In this document: positions 1 through 12,402 of the stretch, piece after piece
Position numbering within the stretch: the stretch's first letter is position 1
Layout: each line of letters opens with the position of its first letter
DNA from: Diogma glabrata
Taxonomy: Eukaryota > Arthropoda > Insecta > Diptera > Cylindrotomidae
DNA length: 64,000 bases
Reading direction: 5' to 3'
NCBI GenBank assembly: GCA_963693315.1
Contig: OY856188.1
Coordinates: forward strand, 200,224,826 to 200,288,825
Notes under the pieces: generated by a model
Database searches by the model: none
The model's input: the letters and a program-made list of their open reading frames with translations, nothing else
Told to the model about the DNA's origin: nothing
Translations under genes and position numbers: made by a program

Positions 1-321
1 AGTGCCTGATTAGTAATTGTTAAGACTTGAGATCACACGCTGTCATAGCGACAGAATGCAAAGGGATTTTTTGTACATTGACGAAAAAATATTAATTTGA
101 ACGTTTACGTAAAATTTTAGAGCATCCAAAAATTTTTAAGAACTGAAATTCGAAATATAACATTAGATACATTGTATTATAAACTACGTTGCTTGCAAAA
201 ATATTTTAAATACGTATAAAGGAGACATAAGTAAAATATTAAGAATGCATGCACTATAATTTTTATTTTTATAAAAAAGTTTTTGTTAAAATAAATTTTT
301 TTCCAGAAAATAACAAAAATT

Positions 322-382
322 CCATGACTTTCCATGACTTTCCCTGACCAAAATAAAATCCCCTGACTTTCCATGACTTTCC
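322..382. repeat. Short tandem/interspersed TGACTTTCC motif cluster
   Basis: Four copies of (C)CATGACTTTCC or CCTGACTTTCC lie within about 60 bases, two of them overlapping by two bases. The flanks are plain AT-rich DNA. It may be the edge of a dispersed element continuing off the left of the window, but I cannot name a family. Confidence 0.5.
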
Positions 383-3300
383 AGAATTCCATACCTGGTG
401 GACACCATGTTTTTATTTTCCTTACTTTATTTCACGCGATGGAAAATAATGATAGGAAAACCAATATTATATTATTTTTAGCACTGCCTGCCAAAAAATA
501 ATTAATTTTCTTGTTAATATCGAAATGATAATAATTTCAACGAAATGGAAAAAGAAAGTAGCAATAACTTTAAAAAACTGCATTATCGATCAATTTTTTA
601 AAATTTGTAAAAAGAAATTTTTATGATTTTTATGAATTCATAAATAAAAAAACAATAATTTTAATGGTATTTAATAAAAATTAAAAAAGGAAACAATAAA
701 AAAATGTACCACTCCAGGAAAAGAACTCTCGACCTGTAGAGCCTCAGTCGATCGCAATATCCATACTGCAATTTGAAACGTTACGAACGGATAGTTATTT
801 TATATTTAAAAATATATACGTGATGCGGTGATGCGTGAAAATGATAACTCAAATATATAAATTTTTCCCCATACAAAATTGCACAACGCGCCTAAAGGAG
901 TTTTCACTTCAAAAAAATGTTACTCTACTTTTAATAGAGTTATACACAGGCACATTTTTTCGAGCAAGCAATATCGTGTCATCATCAAGAAATATTCTAT
1001 AACTAACATTGGGGGCAGTACCGTTGACCGCTAGCACCCGTAAGATATAGAAATTAAACAAAATTTTTTTTAAAAATAAAAAAATCCGATTAAAATAAAA
1101 AAACGATTTAAATGAAATAAATCCGATTTTTTGATTTTTTTGCAAAAAAATCATATTTTATGCAACCTTGCCTAAGATACATGATATTCGGCACTCTAGA
1201 TTGGATTAGATTAGAAGGGTTGGACAGGTTGCACGAGGCAAAACTTGTCTTGGCACGCAGACTCTGCGGTCCATAACGCCGAACGGGACTCGGCAGGATT
1301 CGGCACTCTAACAAAAATATGTTCTGTGTAAGGGAAACACGGGAAAAGAACAAAGCTGCCGGTTACTAAAGTGAAGCGAAAAAGTCGATCAAATCATCAT
1401 ACCCTCTGCTTGTTAGACCTTTATTTAGATAATACTTACCATGCTAACATAACCATAACCATGCTAACACGCAAACGTAGAAAAAATTAGAGCGCTTACC
1501 CTAAACCCTTTCCACTGCTCACCTAACTTCCAGTCGTTCTTAAGTTTCAGGTTAGAAACCCAGCAAACGCTTCAAACCCATAACCCTGATATTAGGAGTT
1601 TCAAGTTCTTCAACTGAACAAGCGTGCCACTGGAGAAGGTTCTAGAGGAAGCGCTCCAAGGTTCCTTTTCCATTTCAATTTCAAAAATGGCACTAAGAGG
1701 ATTAAACTAAATTAAAAAAATTTGGAATGTTTTAAATTTCGACTATTTTTAACCTTGACCTTCTTTGTTTGTTCCTTGACCTTGAAGAATTGTGTATGTC
1801 GAATAGAAATGTTTGCAAATATCGAGCGACAAAGTCTTGACAGTATATTTTACGACATATGTTTGGCACGGAAAAAGGGCAATTTTTCCAAAACAAAAAA
1901 AATGTTTAGTACACTAAACAACAACAATCACTTGCGACCACTGAGTTATATACTCAAATTCGAGAGGATGAAACAAAATGTTTAAATATACTATAATATG
2001 TCTATAGAAACATTTGATTATATTTAAATTGCCATAAAAACAATCAAAACGCATGCTGTTCAGCTTCAAAAACTGCACAGATCAGTTTCAAAGCGAACCG
2101 CTTCGCTTTACTGTGAACACTCTCATTTGATTATACGCGTGCATTTTTGTAGCTGGCTACGCTTTCAGCGCCGCTTTGCGCACAGCACCACTTACAGCTT
2201 TCACTCTGCTCGTAACCTAAGAAAGAGGCAAATTTTAAAAATTGATAGAGAATAAAATAAAAATATGGAAAATTAAGAAAATTCCAAAATGAGAAACATA
2301 TTAATGTATGATAGAACGAAACATTTAGATTATTTTTATCATGTCAGTTTAATCGCTTAATCAAACTTAGACAATGGGTTCCTTTTAAAGTTGCATGTCT
2401 CGGCATCAAACAAATTTGTTGATGCTCTTAAAATTACCATAATCAAATTAAGAAATAGAAAATATACTTCCAAATGTATATAAATTATAATTGACCCTTC
2501 ACTTGTTGTATACTTTTAATCGTTTTAAATGCATCTTCTCTCTAATTAACACGAAAAAGGCAAAATTATTATTTTCTTTGTCTCATTCATCACGCTATCA
2601 TTAATTGCTGAAATAATATGTCAAAAAATGAATTTAAATAATTAATACTCGTAATTTCATTTCTGCTTGTTTGATCTTATGTTGAAATTTTAATTTTGTA
2701 GTTTTGTTTCTTGAAAATAATTGGATGATGCGTATATAGTAGTAGTAATAACTGTTTATTTTATATCATATGATTTTCTATTGAATAAACTGTCGAATAA
2801 AGTTTATACCAGCAGCTTCGTGTAAAACCACTGTGCAAATTAATTCTTCGGTTTGAATCGATATTGGATTTTCCTAGGTTCATTTGATTGACAACAAAGT
2901 CTAGTACATATTTCATATCAATTTCAAATTAATAAAAATAAAATTCATCGTCCGTTAATTTGACCGTCATATTAAGAATTCAAAACAATGCTTTTTCTCC
3001 TTGTTCTTATAAAAAAACATTAATTTAAATAATTTTCACTATCTTGTTAATTAAGTTGTCATTTTATAAAATTTGGGATTCAGAATATTTATTACAATGA
3101 AGAAAAACAAAACATAATTTAATTAGTTTATTGTTTAACATAAATTAGTTTTTTTATTGTCAGTTACTGTTGTTGTAAGTTATGGGAACAAATCTTTATA
3201 TGTGGTCTAATATTTTAAATGTTAAGATTAAAGTGTTCAGAGATATGGGTATCAATTAATTTTTCAACATGTAAGATCAGTGCGGCAGATTCATGATATA

Positions 3301-5014
3301 TTATATCTATAGTAAAATTTGTTATAATCAATAAACGGCTAAACCAGTTTCGTAGTGGTGTTCGACCAACTGCGTACAGTATGAAGATACTCCAGATACT
3401 AAATACGATTTGTACTTCTGTCTGATATTTATGATCAATTCCATTGTTCTTTTGTAATCAATTTTAAATTTTACATTCATAATTTGCCATTGGTGATTAA
3501 AGCATAAAACATTTTTATTACTGTTTTATTTTTTTATCAAGAACATACCATAAATTCGTAATAATAAATCATTATTATAAATATATACATATGTATACTG
3601 AAAACAACTGAATTTGTAATGTTTTGTTTTAAGTGATCATAATAATATAACAACTGTCAAAAATAATTAAGGTAATCGTGCACCGAATTCATAATTTATA
3701 AAAAACAATAAAGATGTTTTGAAACAGTGGAACAATGAAAATTTTGTTTTCCAATAAATACCGAACCCATCTTTTTCTTATTTTATTAAGGATTAATTCT
3801 TTAAGAAATTAAATGAAAGTAAACTATCGAAAGTTTTATTTTGATTAAAATAATTGTTAGATTTGGTTAGAAGTGAAATTTTATTTATTCCATTAACGAT
3901 AAAAATGTATTTCCGGGTTATTTTAGAGCTTAGATTCATTAGAATTTACCTTCATTAATAGTGTGATGGTTATGGAGTACGATGTAACAAAAAAAACTGG
4001 AAAATACTCTTGAGAGAAAATCGTCCCACTAAAACAATATAAAACGTCTGAATAAATATTTGAAGATAACAAAAACAAAATAACACGCAACAGGAAATTG
4101 TAGTTTATCTAATAAGAAGAGAAAATAAAACTACTTAAAGTAGGCAAATAAACGAAGGTAAAATAGGTAAATATACAAATTAAAAAAAATAGATGGAGAT
4201 GGCTTTTGAAGATCATGTTATTATGTTTTGGTTGTTTTAAATCGGTTTATGTTCTAAAATTTTTTAGAGATATCGCTATTGTTTCGTCTAATCTATAAGA
4301 GGTTGCGTTGAGGATAAGTTCTGCTTTAAATTATCAGCGATATAATACAGTCAGTTTTAAACTGAAAATGATACAGTTTTGAATAACCAGTTTTGAATTC
4401 AGTGATACAAGTTAGTTATAAATTAACGGTGACACAAGCTAGTCATAGTAATAAGGTGAATAAAATAATATTAAGAGATTATTTTAAGTGAAGAGCTATT
4501 ATGAAAATCACAACAATTAAGGGGAATTATAAAAGGATAATTATTGTATAAGAAATTAAAGTCTTGAACGAATAAAAACTATAACGGATAGAAAATCCAT
4601 TGTTTTAATTTCCTGACCTAGAGATCGAACAGAAAGTTCGTTTTATCCCTTGCGATGAGGGTGCTGAAATATCATTGTGAATCACTCTATACTTAAACAT
4701 ATAGTAGGTTTAAAAGTAAACAAACATTAACATAAGAAGTTATTAACATAAAATATTATTTAAAATTTCTTTGGGATTTTTTATACTATTGCAAAATTGA
4801 AATGATTTCCATTATGTACTTAAGCTTAATTGCTCACAAAAAAACCCATCCAAAATTATTTAAAATGTTTCGCCAAGGAGTAACAGCAGCATCAATACAA
4901 TACATTATATTAATATGTTAATTTAATGGATTAAAATTTCCAAAAAACTTTGGTATGTTATATTTACCAGCACGTAAGATAAGATTCAAGTTAGCATTTA
5001 TTTCAAGTTAGCAT
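383..5014. other. Gene-free AT-rich stretch
   Basis: I see no coding exon, RNA gene or terminal-repeat element here. All open frames are short and of low complexity. A 12-base direct repeat (TTCGGCACTCTA) occurs at 1187-1198 and 1299-1310 around a slightly GC-richer 100-base block. A 13-base direct repeat (TCAAGTTAGCATT) sits just before the BEL element at about 4986-5014. Neither is enough to define an element. Confidence 0.5.
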
Positions 5015-5241
5015 TGACTTTCATGTTTTAAAATTTTGTCTTTTTTTCCTCATTTTAATTGTTAAACATTTGATTGAATTAGTACTAGTAGTTTTTAAAT
5101 ACGGAGGAAAATGTAATTATATTATTTTATTTTCTAGATTGTATACTAATTACTGTTATTATTTTAGTGAATAAATCCTTATATAGCTCAAATTGATTTT
5201 ATTCCCTCCGTTTCTATTCAATCTTTGACATTTGGTCAACA
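5015..5241 (+). repeat. 5' LTR of the BEL/Pao element
   Basis: It aligns base by base with 11050-11270 apart from a few substitutions and a short insertion (an extra CTAGTA-like stretch). It contains a GTGAATAAATCC segment with an AATAAA signal and a TATATAG box near 5185. The LTR begins TG and ends CA. Confidence 0.85.
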
Positions 5242-5256
5242 TTATTTATTCAATTT

Positions 5257-6523
5257 ATGAATATTACCACAAGAGCTAATGCAAGGAAAATGTTGCAAGA
5301 GAATGATCAGACAGATGTCAATCCCCAAGGGAATGACGCAAATTGAGTTGCTGATTTCCAAACGCCTAGCACCGTTACACCAGACACATCTATGAAAGCA
5401 ATGTTGGTTGCATTAATGTCGCAAATCAGTGAAATGAAAGTGGCAATGAATGAAACACGACGAGAAGTCTCAGAAATGAGGAAGTTGACAAGAAACGAAC
5501 CAACTGCTTTGCCGAATGTAGAAACTAGCACAGCGGTAGTGGCAAGTCTAGCCGCCACAGTTACTAACATTCAATCAGTGACGGATTCGTCTTTAACGTC
5601 GACAGATCCAGCATCTTTGCCGTCGCTGGAGTCTCAGCAAGCTGTACGCTAACTTCAAATTCTTGTCAATCAGTACCTCTTTCTTTGTCAACAATGCCAA
5701 TAGTTGCGAATACATCATTGCTTACTGGTAACATAGACGAATGTACATATAGAACTGGCTTAAAAACAATCCACACCAAAACGGTTGAAGATACAATTCC
5801 ATTCCAAATCGTGTTTTGAATGGAAAGCCACCAAAAGTAGCTGCCGAAGAGGTCCAACTACCCCGTAGCACCAGATCCATCCTAGCTCAACTAAGATCCG
5901 GTTGGTCACGCCTTCTAAACAACTACATGAGCAGAGTTGAACCTGAAATTATTGACAAGTGTCCCGCATGTGAGGACACGCCGCACGATGTAGACCACCT
6001 ATTTAATTGTCCTGCAAATTTTACAAACTTGATGAAGGAAGATTTGTGGTACCGCCCAAGGGCAGTAGCAGAGTTCCTGAACCTGGACATGGAGCCGGAG
6101 GATTAGCACCAAACACGTCACTACAACAACAACAACAATACATCATTGCCAATGCTGACAAATGTAGCTTTTTCAAGCTGCTTTCAAACGCCTATTGCTA
6201 GTCAAGCAACTCTACAACCTCCTGGAATTAACAGCAATGTCCAACCTCCTGCGGGTTTTGATTATGGCATTTACTCATTTGCTAATCAACCGTTAATTTA
6301 TCCTGGAACATCGTATCATTATTCAAACGCGATACCATCAGTGTTGAATCCGTTAAATCTGCCTGGACCATCGTATCATAACCCAAAAGTGATGCCATTC
6401 ACATCAAGGTTGAATCCTTTAAATCTTCAGACGTCAGCAATTCATCAGTATGGTGTTCAAGGAGGAGCAGGCAAAAATTGCATCCTCTACCAAGGTTTTC
6501 TGGTAATGCTGAGAAATGGCTAA
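5257..6523 (+). pseudogene. BEL/Pao gag relic, interrupted
   Basis: An ATG at 5257 opens a frame that meets an in-frame TGA at 5344-5346 and then continues to 5652. The middle part (about residues 45-130) is rich in Met, Ser, Thr and acidic residues and looks like a short coiled coil. A frame change near 5650 shifts reading to the frame that runs through 5721, is broken by the non-LTR insertion, and resumes at 6137-6523 in a Pro/Asn/Gln/Tyr-rich segment. Beyond 6523 only scrambled traces of the capsid-like domain remain, to about 6800. No zinc knuckle is seen. It would have formed the particle of the element but cannot be functional. Confidence 0.7.
5722..6136 (+). mobile_element. 5'-truncated non-LTR retrotransposon tail (Jockey-like)
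   Basis: The insert is flanked by an exact 13-base target duplication, AATACATCATTGC (5709-5721 and 6137-6149), and ends in a (CAA)n tail, as expected for target-primed insertion. It encodes the C-terminal tail of a non-LTR ORF2, with the segment LAQLRSGWS followed by a Cys/His cluster (CPACEDTPHDVDHLFNC) and a stop at about 6104. Upstream of 5795 the same protein continues in another frame, so a small indel breaks it. Similar tails are common at the end of Jockey-type ORF2 proteins in insects. The fragment is dead on arrival: no RT domain is present. Confidence 0.9.
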
Positions 6524-6831
6524 TTCTTTAGGCAAGTTACCGTAGGTCAAGTGCTGCTTTCCTGTACACCGACGTCGAAAACAATTTCGTCGAAAACAAC
6601 GATAAATGGGATCACGTTAAAAGTCATAAGCTTTGTTTTGGTAGTTTGATGAGAGGGCATGGCACGATTTAATGCCGCCGTCCGAAGAGGTGTTGTATTG
6701 ACAACTGTTTTAACCGTATTACCAGAGACTGTTCATACCATGTCTGCAGCACCTTTCGAAGACAAAGAAGCTGATGATTCCATTGTTGCTTTAAACTTAG
6801 TCTTGAAATGTAACATCAACTGGATAGTCGC

Positions 6832-9093
6832 TTGAGAGTTTTCCTGAAGATGATTCCAGTTCATTTGTATGAACCAACAGGAAGAATTAAGGTATTCGCA
6901 TTTGCCGACGAAGGGTCAACGTCAACGCTATTAAATCGTCAAACAGCTAATAGCATTGGTGTTATTGGTGAGCCATCAACCGTCCAACTCAAAAACCATA
7001 ACATAAAAATTCGAAAAATGTAATATCAGAATATCAGCCGCTGTTGAAGATGCTAAGGTCTATCAAATGAATTGTGTGAGAGTAATCGACAACTTAGAAC
7101 TTCCAGTTCATAGTTTGAACGTGACCCAACTAAGTTCAAAGTATAATTATTTAAAGCATTTACCTTTTGAAGATCAAGAACAAGTTGTACCAGATATTTT
7201 AATTGGAATGGATAACCTTCATGTCTTCCAACCATCTCAAATCATCAGTGGAAGACACCACGAACCAACTGCCACAAAAGCCCTACTGTGATGGATTATC
7301 TATGGTTGTTGTGCAGATCCAGACACAGGAAATGAAAACTACTGACACAGTGTCTCCAATACTCAAGTGAAGGAGTTAGAAGATATAGTTAGAGATTATT
7401 TCAACAACAATAGTCAAGGAAATGAAATGAAGAAAACCAATTTTGTGTCTAAGGATAACATTCTCGCTCTTACTCAAATGAAAGCAACGACCAAGAAACG
7501 GTCAAACAGGTATGCAACTAGACTTCTTTGGAAAAGTAATGATGTGGAGCTTACAGAAAATAGCTTTGGTAGAAAAGAAGATGAAAGACAATAAAGAATT
7601 CGCTATTGGTTACCGCCATGCAGTTAAAGCCTTCATCGACAAAGGATATGCTCGAAAATTGCCAGCTAATGAAGTCAATTCTGTATCGAAGCACACATGG
7701 TACTTACCTCATTTTGGTGTAGTAAATCCGAACAAACCAGGAAAAAAGAGCTGTCTTTGACGCCGCAGCCAAGTTCTTAGGAATGTCATTGAACGATGCT
7801 TTGCTGCAGCGTCCAGACCAGTATCAACCCCTACTGGCTACATTCTTTTTCGATTCCGAGAAGGTTCGACTGGGGTGTATGCTGACATTGCCGAAATGTT
7901 CCCGCAAGTTCGAATTGGCAAAGAAGATTCTGATGCTCAGCGATTTCTTTGGAGGAATGGTGTTACGAACAATCCAATAGAAATTTACGAAATGGAATCT
8001 ATGACTTTAAAGAACTTGAATGCTCTGGATTTCAAGGACGAGTTTCCGGAAGCAGTTAAGGAAATAATAGAATGCCATTACGTAGACGACTTCGTGTCGA
8101 GTTTCACTAATGAGGAAGAGGCACTACGTATTTCACAAGAAGTCAAATTCATTCATGCAAAAGGTGGTTTTAGCCTGAGGAATTTTGTATCGAACTCGGA
8201 TGAAGTATGTAAACTCTTGAGTGGACAATCTGATGATAAAGTGAGCATGAACATTGGAGGAGAGTGTCCTTCAGGGAAAATTCTTGGAATGTTTTGGGAA
8301 CTATTAACAGATTATTTCACCTTCCATGTAAGTTACAACAAAATCCGAAAAGATGTTTTGAACAAGAAGAGATTTCCAACTAAGCGTGAGTTGTTGGCTT
8401 TAGTGAAGTCGATCTTTGATCCTTTCGGATTCTTGGGAAACTTCCTCATATCTGCAAAACTGTTGTTGCAAGAAGTTTGGAAACCTCAGTTGAGCTGGAA
8501 TGATCGTGTACCAAAATCAGTCGCTCAACGATGGTATGTCCAGGATTTAATGTATAAAATGAAAGACTTCAAGATACCTAGATGCTACTTTTCTCCTGCA
8601 CAAATAAAATCCATTGAGTTGCATTGCTTCGTATGTGCTAGTGAGATAGCTTTAGCTGCAGAATGCTACTTTCGAGTTGTTTATGAAGACAATGATGCAG
8701 AAATTCAATTTGTGATTGGAAAAACTAAATGCTGTCCACTAAAGTATGTATCTATACCTCGTTGTGAACTCCAAGCTGCTGTCGTTTGAAAAGATCTATC
8801 ACAGAATGTCACCGCTTGAGAATCGATAAGTTTGCTTTCTGGACCGATTCAATAACAATTTTATATTGGATTAAAAGCGACCAAAGGGACTGTAAGCAAT
8901 ACGTAGCAAATAGAGTAGCAGAAATTTTGGACCACTCGGAAGACTCTGAATGGTTTTGGGTTCCATCTAAGATGAATCCTGCTGATGACGCCACTCGTAG
9001 CAAGAGTTGGGAGTTTGATCGTTGGATAAAATGACGGATAAGATCGTTGGATAAAATAACCCTCTTGGTTGTTATGTGAAGAAAACTGGCCAC
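6832..9093 (+). pseudogene. BEL/Pao protease, reverse transcriptase and RNase H relic
   Basis: The protease begins near 6832, with DEGSTSTLL as the aspartic active-site region (about 6910-6940); DEG rather than DTG/DSG is typical of BEL/Pao. The post-protease segment occupies 7067-7290. RT starts near 7350 and is read in at least four frames; the polymerase box YVDD is at about 8079-8090. Just upstream, at 7990-8010, the sequence jumps from the EMFPQV/FLWRNG region to a later part of the palm, so a segment seems deleted. In RNase H (about 8620-9000) the first catalytic position reads FVCASE, with Cys where Asp is expected, while later WTDS and ADDATR motifs persist. A 16-base tandem duplication (GATCGTTGGATAAAAT) lies near 9018-9055. 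Not functional. Confidence 0.85.
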
Positions 9094-9229
9094 TTCGACC
9101 TACCTTGGAAGAGACTTTGAACAGTAAAACCGAATTAAAGAAGTCAACTTCGCCGGCTGTAATATTGCTATTTAGTGTTCATGAATCAGTAATTGATATC
9201 ACTATAGTTATTCCTCGTATCTAAAATTA

Positions 9230-9627
9230 TTGAGAGTTACAGGATGGATATTTCAATTTGTTCGAAATTCCTGCAAAAACAAAGGTAAGAAGCCTCAAAT
9301 GTTTGGCGGTTTGTATGTCCACGAAATCCAAGATGCTGAAATCTGTTTATGCAGAACTGTACAACAAGAAGTTTTTCGAGAAGAATATTCTGCTCTTGAG
9401 AAAGGGAAACACATCTCAAAACAAAGTAAGTTGTTACAACTTTTACCCTATTTGAATGAAAATAAGTTATTGCGAGTTTTTGCCAGAATTGACAAATGTG
9501 AGATTTTATCACTATTAGCTAAGAAACCAGTTATCTTACCCAATAAACACGCTTTAACTGACTTAATTGTTTATCATATTGTAACGACTCTTCGTTGGTT
9601 CTTTTCGATTATTGAGCAAATACGACA
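9230..9627 (+). pseudogene. BEL/Pao integrase relic, N-terminal part
   Basis: This carries the linker between RNase H and integrase and the start of the integrase zinc-binding region (PVILPNKH, about 9523-9550). Reading is broken shortly before the 626-base insert that begins at 9628. The same reading resumes immediately after the insert with a FW segment, which shows that the two parts were once contiguous. Confidence 0.7.
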
Positions 9628-10253
9628 GTAAAAAGACAACAGAATCTCGTTGGTAAACAGAATCTCAAACTTTATTTGTCAACAAATTACAGCAGCTTCC
9701 GTTTTTCCTTACAATAAATTCCAGGGTCTCCAATTTATGTACGATAAACTTCACCGCTTTTCCACAATTTGAATCAATAATATTCGGAATCGTAAAATCT
9801 GTATTTACTATTCCACTAAGTTCAAATTCTTTCACTATTAGTACCCAGGCTCAAGTACCACCCGATTATTCCTTTACTTGCGAATATTTAAAAACACTTT
9901 CAATTGCAAAATTAAAACTGACTATCTGATATTTTGTTCGCTTATTTATATTCAAAAACAAATAATCAGAAACGTCTGGTAACTCAGTTTTTGTTGCCAG
10001 TGTATTTTCTAGAAACAATAGGCCACACCTCCTTTTAATTCATTAATGTAAAAATTTAATTTACATTAATTTATGCAACTTGTATTAGTTAAAGGGAGTT
10101 AACTTTTAATTCATCTTTGCCATAGTCTGAATGTAGAAAACATTTAGGCGGAACGTATTGATTATTTATGATTAAATTAAATTAACCCATTCTGGACGAA
10201 GTTTATTACAATATGCACAAAAAATGTTACCATCAAAATGAAGAGGCAGTGTC
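9628..10253. mobile_element. 626-bp insert with CGACA duplication, unclassified
   Basis: The integrase reading stops at 9627 and resumes at 10254, and the same pentamer CGACA lies on both sides (9623-9627 and 10254-10258). A 5-base duplication would fit a solo LTR, but the ends (GTAAAAAG and AGTGTC) do not form the usual TG/CA termini, so that remains a guess. A short open frame reads on the minus strand at about 9650-9850; I do not recognise it. Confidence 0.6.
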
Positions 10254-11007
10254 CGACAAAAATTTTGGGTTTTTGGTCTTCGTTCTTTAGTACAAAAAAC
10301 AAGTCGCATATGTAATATATGTAAAATTACGAGATTGGAACGCTACCAACCCAAATTCCAAAAGACAGACTAACACCGTATGTCAGACCCTTCACATATA
10401 CAGGACTCGATTATTTCAGCCCTGTTACCATTAAAATTGGAAGACGTACAGAAAAGCGTTGGATTGCAGTGTTCACATGCTTAACTATAACAGCAATCCA
10501 TCTGGAAATAGCTGAAGATCTCTCTGCAGATTACTGTATTCTATGCGTAAGAAATTTCGTTAATTTTCAAAGAGTTCCGATGCGTATTACTAGGATACTA
10601 ACCTTGTGGGCGCTAAGAATGAACTTCTGAAAGCAAAAATACTATTTAGACAAATGAAAATCAAAGATCCTCTATCAGCGGAAGGAATTGATTGGATTTT
10701 CAATACTCCCAAATCACCAGTGAGGGAGGATGTTGGGAGAGAAAGGAATCATTTTTTGTTAGGAACTCCAAATCGTTTACAAACACCAGTTTATGATGAT
10801 AATTTTAAGACTATCGATCTTAGGAAGCAGTGAAAATAGTCAAACAAATGTCGAACACATTGTGGAAGCGCTGGATAGTGGAATTTCTTCCTGTTTTAAC
10901 GGAAAGATCAAAATGGTTCGAAGATGATGTGAAACGTCCTATAAGAGAAGGCGATGAAGTGCTAATTTGCGACGATGGCATCATTAAAAATACTTACGAG
11001 ATTTGAA
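10254..11007 (+). pseudogene. BEL/Pao integrase relic, catalytic and C-terminal part
   Basis: It contains the second half of the zinc-binding region (CNICK, about 10308-10325) and the catalytic core entry TYTGLDYF with its first Asp (about 10396-10420). The next conserved strand, IHLEIA, is at about 10498-10515. The second catalytic motif at about 10580-10610 is altered, with stop codons nearby, and the region around the expected Glu is frame-shifted. The tail ends with an LWKRW-type segment (about 10862-10880) and a stop near 11005, just before the 3' LTR. Confidence 0.75.
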
Positions 11008-11049
11008 GACCAATAACAAAATTACCCCAATTGGGCTAATGGCCTAAAT

Positions 11050-11270
11050 TGACTTTCATGTTTTAAAATTTTGTCATTTTTTCCTCAGTTTAATTGTTAG
11101 ACATTTGATTGAATTAGTAGTTTTTAAATACGGAGGAAAATGTAATTATATTATTTCATTTCCTAAATTGTATACTAATTGCTGTTATTATTTTAGTGAA
11201 TAAATCCTTATATAGCTCAAATTAATTTTATTCCCTCCGTTTCTATTCAACCTTTGTCATTTGGTCAACA
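11050..11270 (+). repeat. 3' LTR of the BEL/Pao element
   Basis: This is the counterpart of 5015-5241, with the same TGACTTTCATG start and GGTCAACA end. The sequence immediately before it (GGGCTAATGG) is a possible weakened polypurine tract. Confidence 0.85.
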
Positions 11271-12150
11271 TTAATTGAGTAGAGTTGCTTCCATTTAACA
11301 CTTAAATTACGAATCCTCACTTGCTGGTGACTTATTATGTAATGATGGATTTACACAAGTTGTCTAAATTGTTTTGTAAAAAAGCATGGAAAAGACGAAT
11401 GAATGTATTTGGAAGAAAAAAGTGACTTTAAAGTAATGGTTGCTGTGCTGAGGTTAGACTTCAACATCTGATGCAAAACTGCAATCTGAGAATAACAAGT
11501 TCTAGTGCGCCAAGAACATCTATGGAAATTGAGCTCCATGTGGCAAAGTATAGGCAGAAGAAAGTGTAAAACGTCAAATAATCAATAGTTATAGCTATAA
11601 TAATTAGCTGAGATGCATGATGGTTTGATGATATTAATTTATCGATTAAACTAGACAAGATAGGATGGAAAGTCAAACAATTTACATATTGTTTGTTTTA
11701 ATTGCGGTGGTGTCGTCTACGGTTAGAAATCTATATTAAATCAAACAAATAACAAGCAAATAGTTCTGAGTAAAACCAACATTTAGGCGGAAATCAGCAC
11801 CGAGTTAGAAATAAATAAAAGAACTACTTACTATTAACTGATTTGATTATAAAAATCAAAAGACTCCTACCTGAAAAAAAAAATTTTAATTTTAATTAAA
11901 TTAAATTTACAACATTTTAAAAATATTTTCAATACACCAATAACAATTTTAGAATTCTATGACACAATATTCAATATACTGTTTTCTATAAAATTTGAAT
12001 TAAAACTAAAAATAAAATAAAAACAAATCAAAGAATTTTCTAACAACATTAAATTGAATTAAATAAGGGATCACAGCGATAATCTTATTAATTTCACAAA
12101 GTAATGTGATTTTAATTCTAAAACCACAATAACAACAAAGAAGTTTTGAT
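11271..12150. other. Opsin upstream intergenic region
   Basis: This AT-rich stretch lies between the BEL element and the opsin promoter. No exon or repeat element is recognised. Short open frames at 11350-11680 lack coding character. Confidence 0.5.
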
Positions 12151-12153
12151 CCG

Positions 12154-12231
12154 TAATCATTCTCACGCCTATTGGATTAAAATAATGAATAATGAAAATT
12201 CCGTCAATTTAATAGGTTTTTTTGTATATAA
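12154..12231 (+). promoter_or_regulatory. Opsin core promoter: Otd/RCSI-like site and TATA box
   Basis: A TATATAA box is at 12225-12231, about 170 bases before the start codon. About 45 bases upstream, CCTATTGGATTAA (about 12168-12180) resembles the rhabdomeric opsin RCSI/P3-type motif, which is built on TAATTGGATTA; one position differs and the GGATTA core is kept. A second TAATC core is at 12154-12158. In fly opsin genes such sites bind Pax6- or Otd-type homeodomains and restrict expression to photoreceptors. The match is by eye. Confidence 0.55.
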
Positions 12232-12402
12232 GGAAATGTGAATATTCAAAACATTGAACATTGGGAAGCGACTTTCAACTGTCGGTCTCGTGTTAAATTT
12301 GGAAAAAAAAAATTAAAAAAAAACAAGTGAATAGTAATAAAAAGTTAAAACATTTAGTTTATTTAATTTATTTTTTTATTAAAAATAATTAAATAATTTA
12401 AA

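Larger units (their letters stand above)
5015..11270 (+). mobile_element. Degenerate BEL/Pao LTR retrotransposon with nested insertions
   Basis: Two matching LTRs (5015-5241 and 11050-11270), both starting TGACTTTCATG and ending GGTCAACA, enclose gag, protease, reverse transcriptase, RNase H and integrase relics in the order expected for BEL/Pao. The LTRs differ by several substitutions and a short indel, and no clear target duplication remains, so the insertion is old. The coding region carries many frameshifts and stops and one apparent deletion inside RT. Two younger insertions lie inside it, at 5722-6136 and 9628-10253; without them the element would be about 5.2 kb. The family call rests on the DEG-type protease site, the YVDD polymerase box and the long region between protease and RT characteristic of BEL/Pao. 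Confidence 0.88.

Noticed and set aside
1108..1353. Minus-strand 81-codon frame with fairly balanced composition
   Set aside because: It overlaps a 12-base direct repeat and matches no family I can name; not enough to call a gene or a specific transposon.
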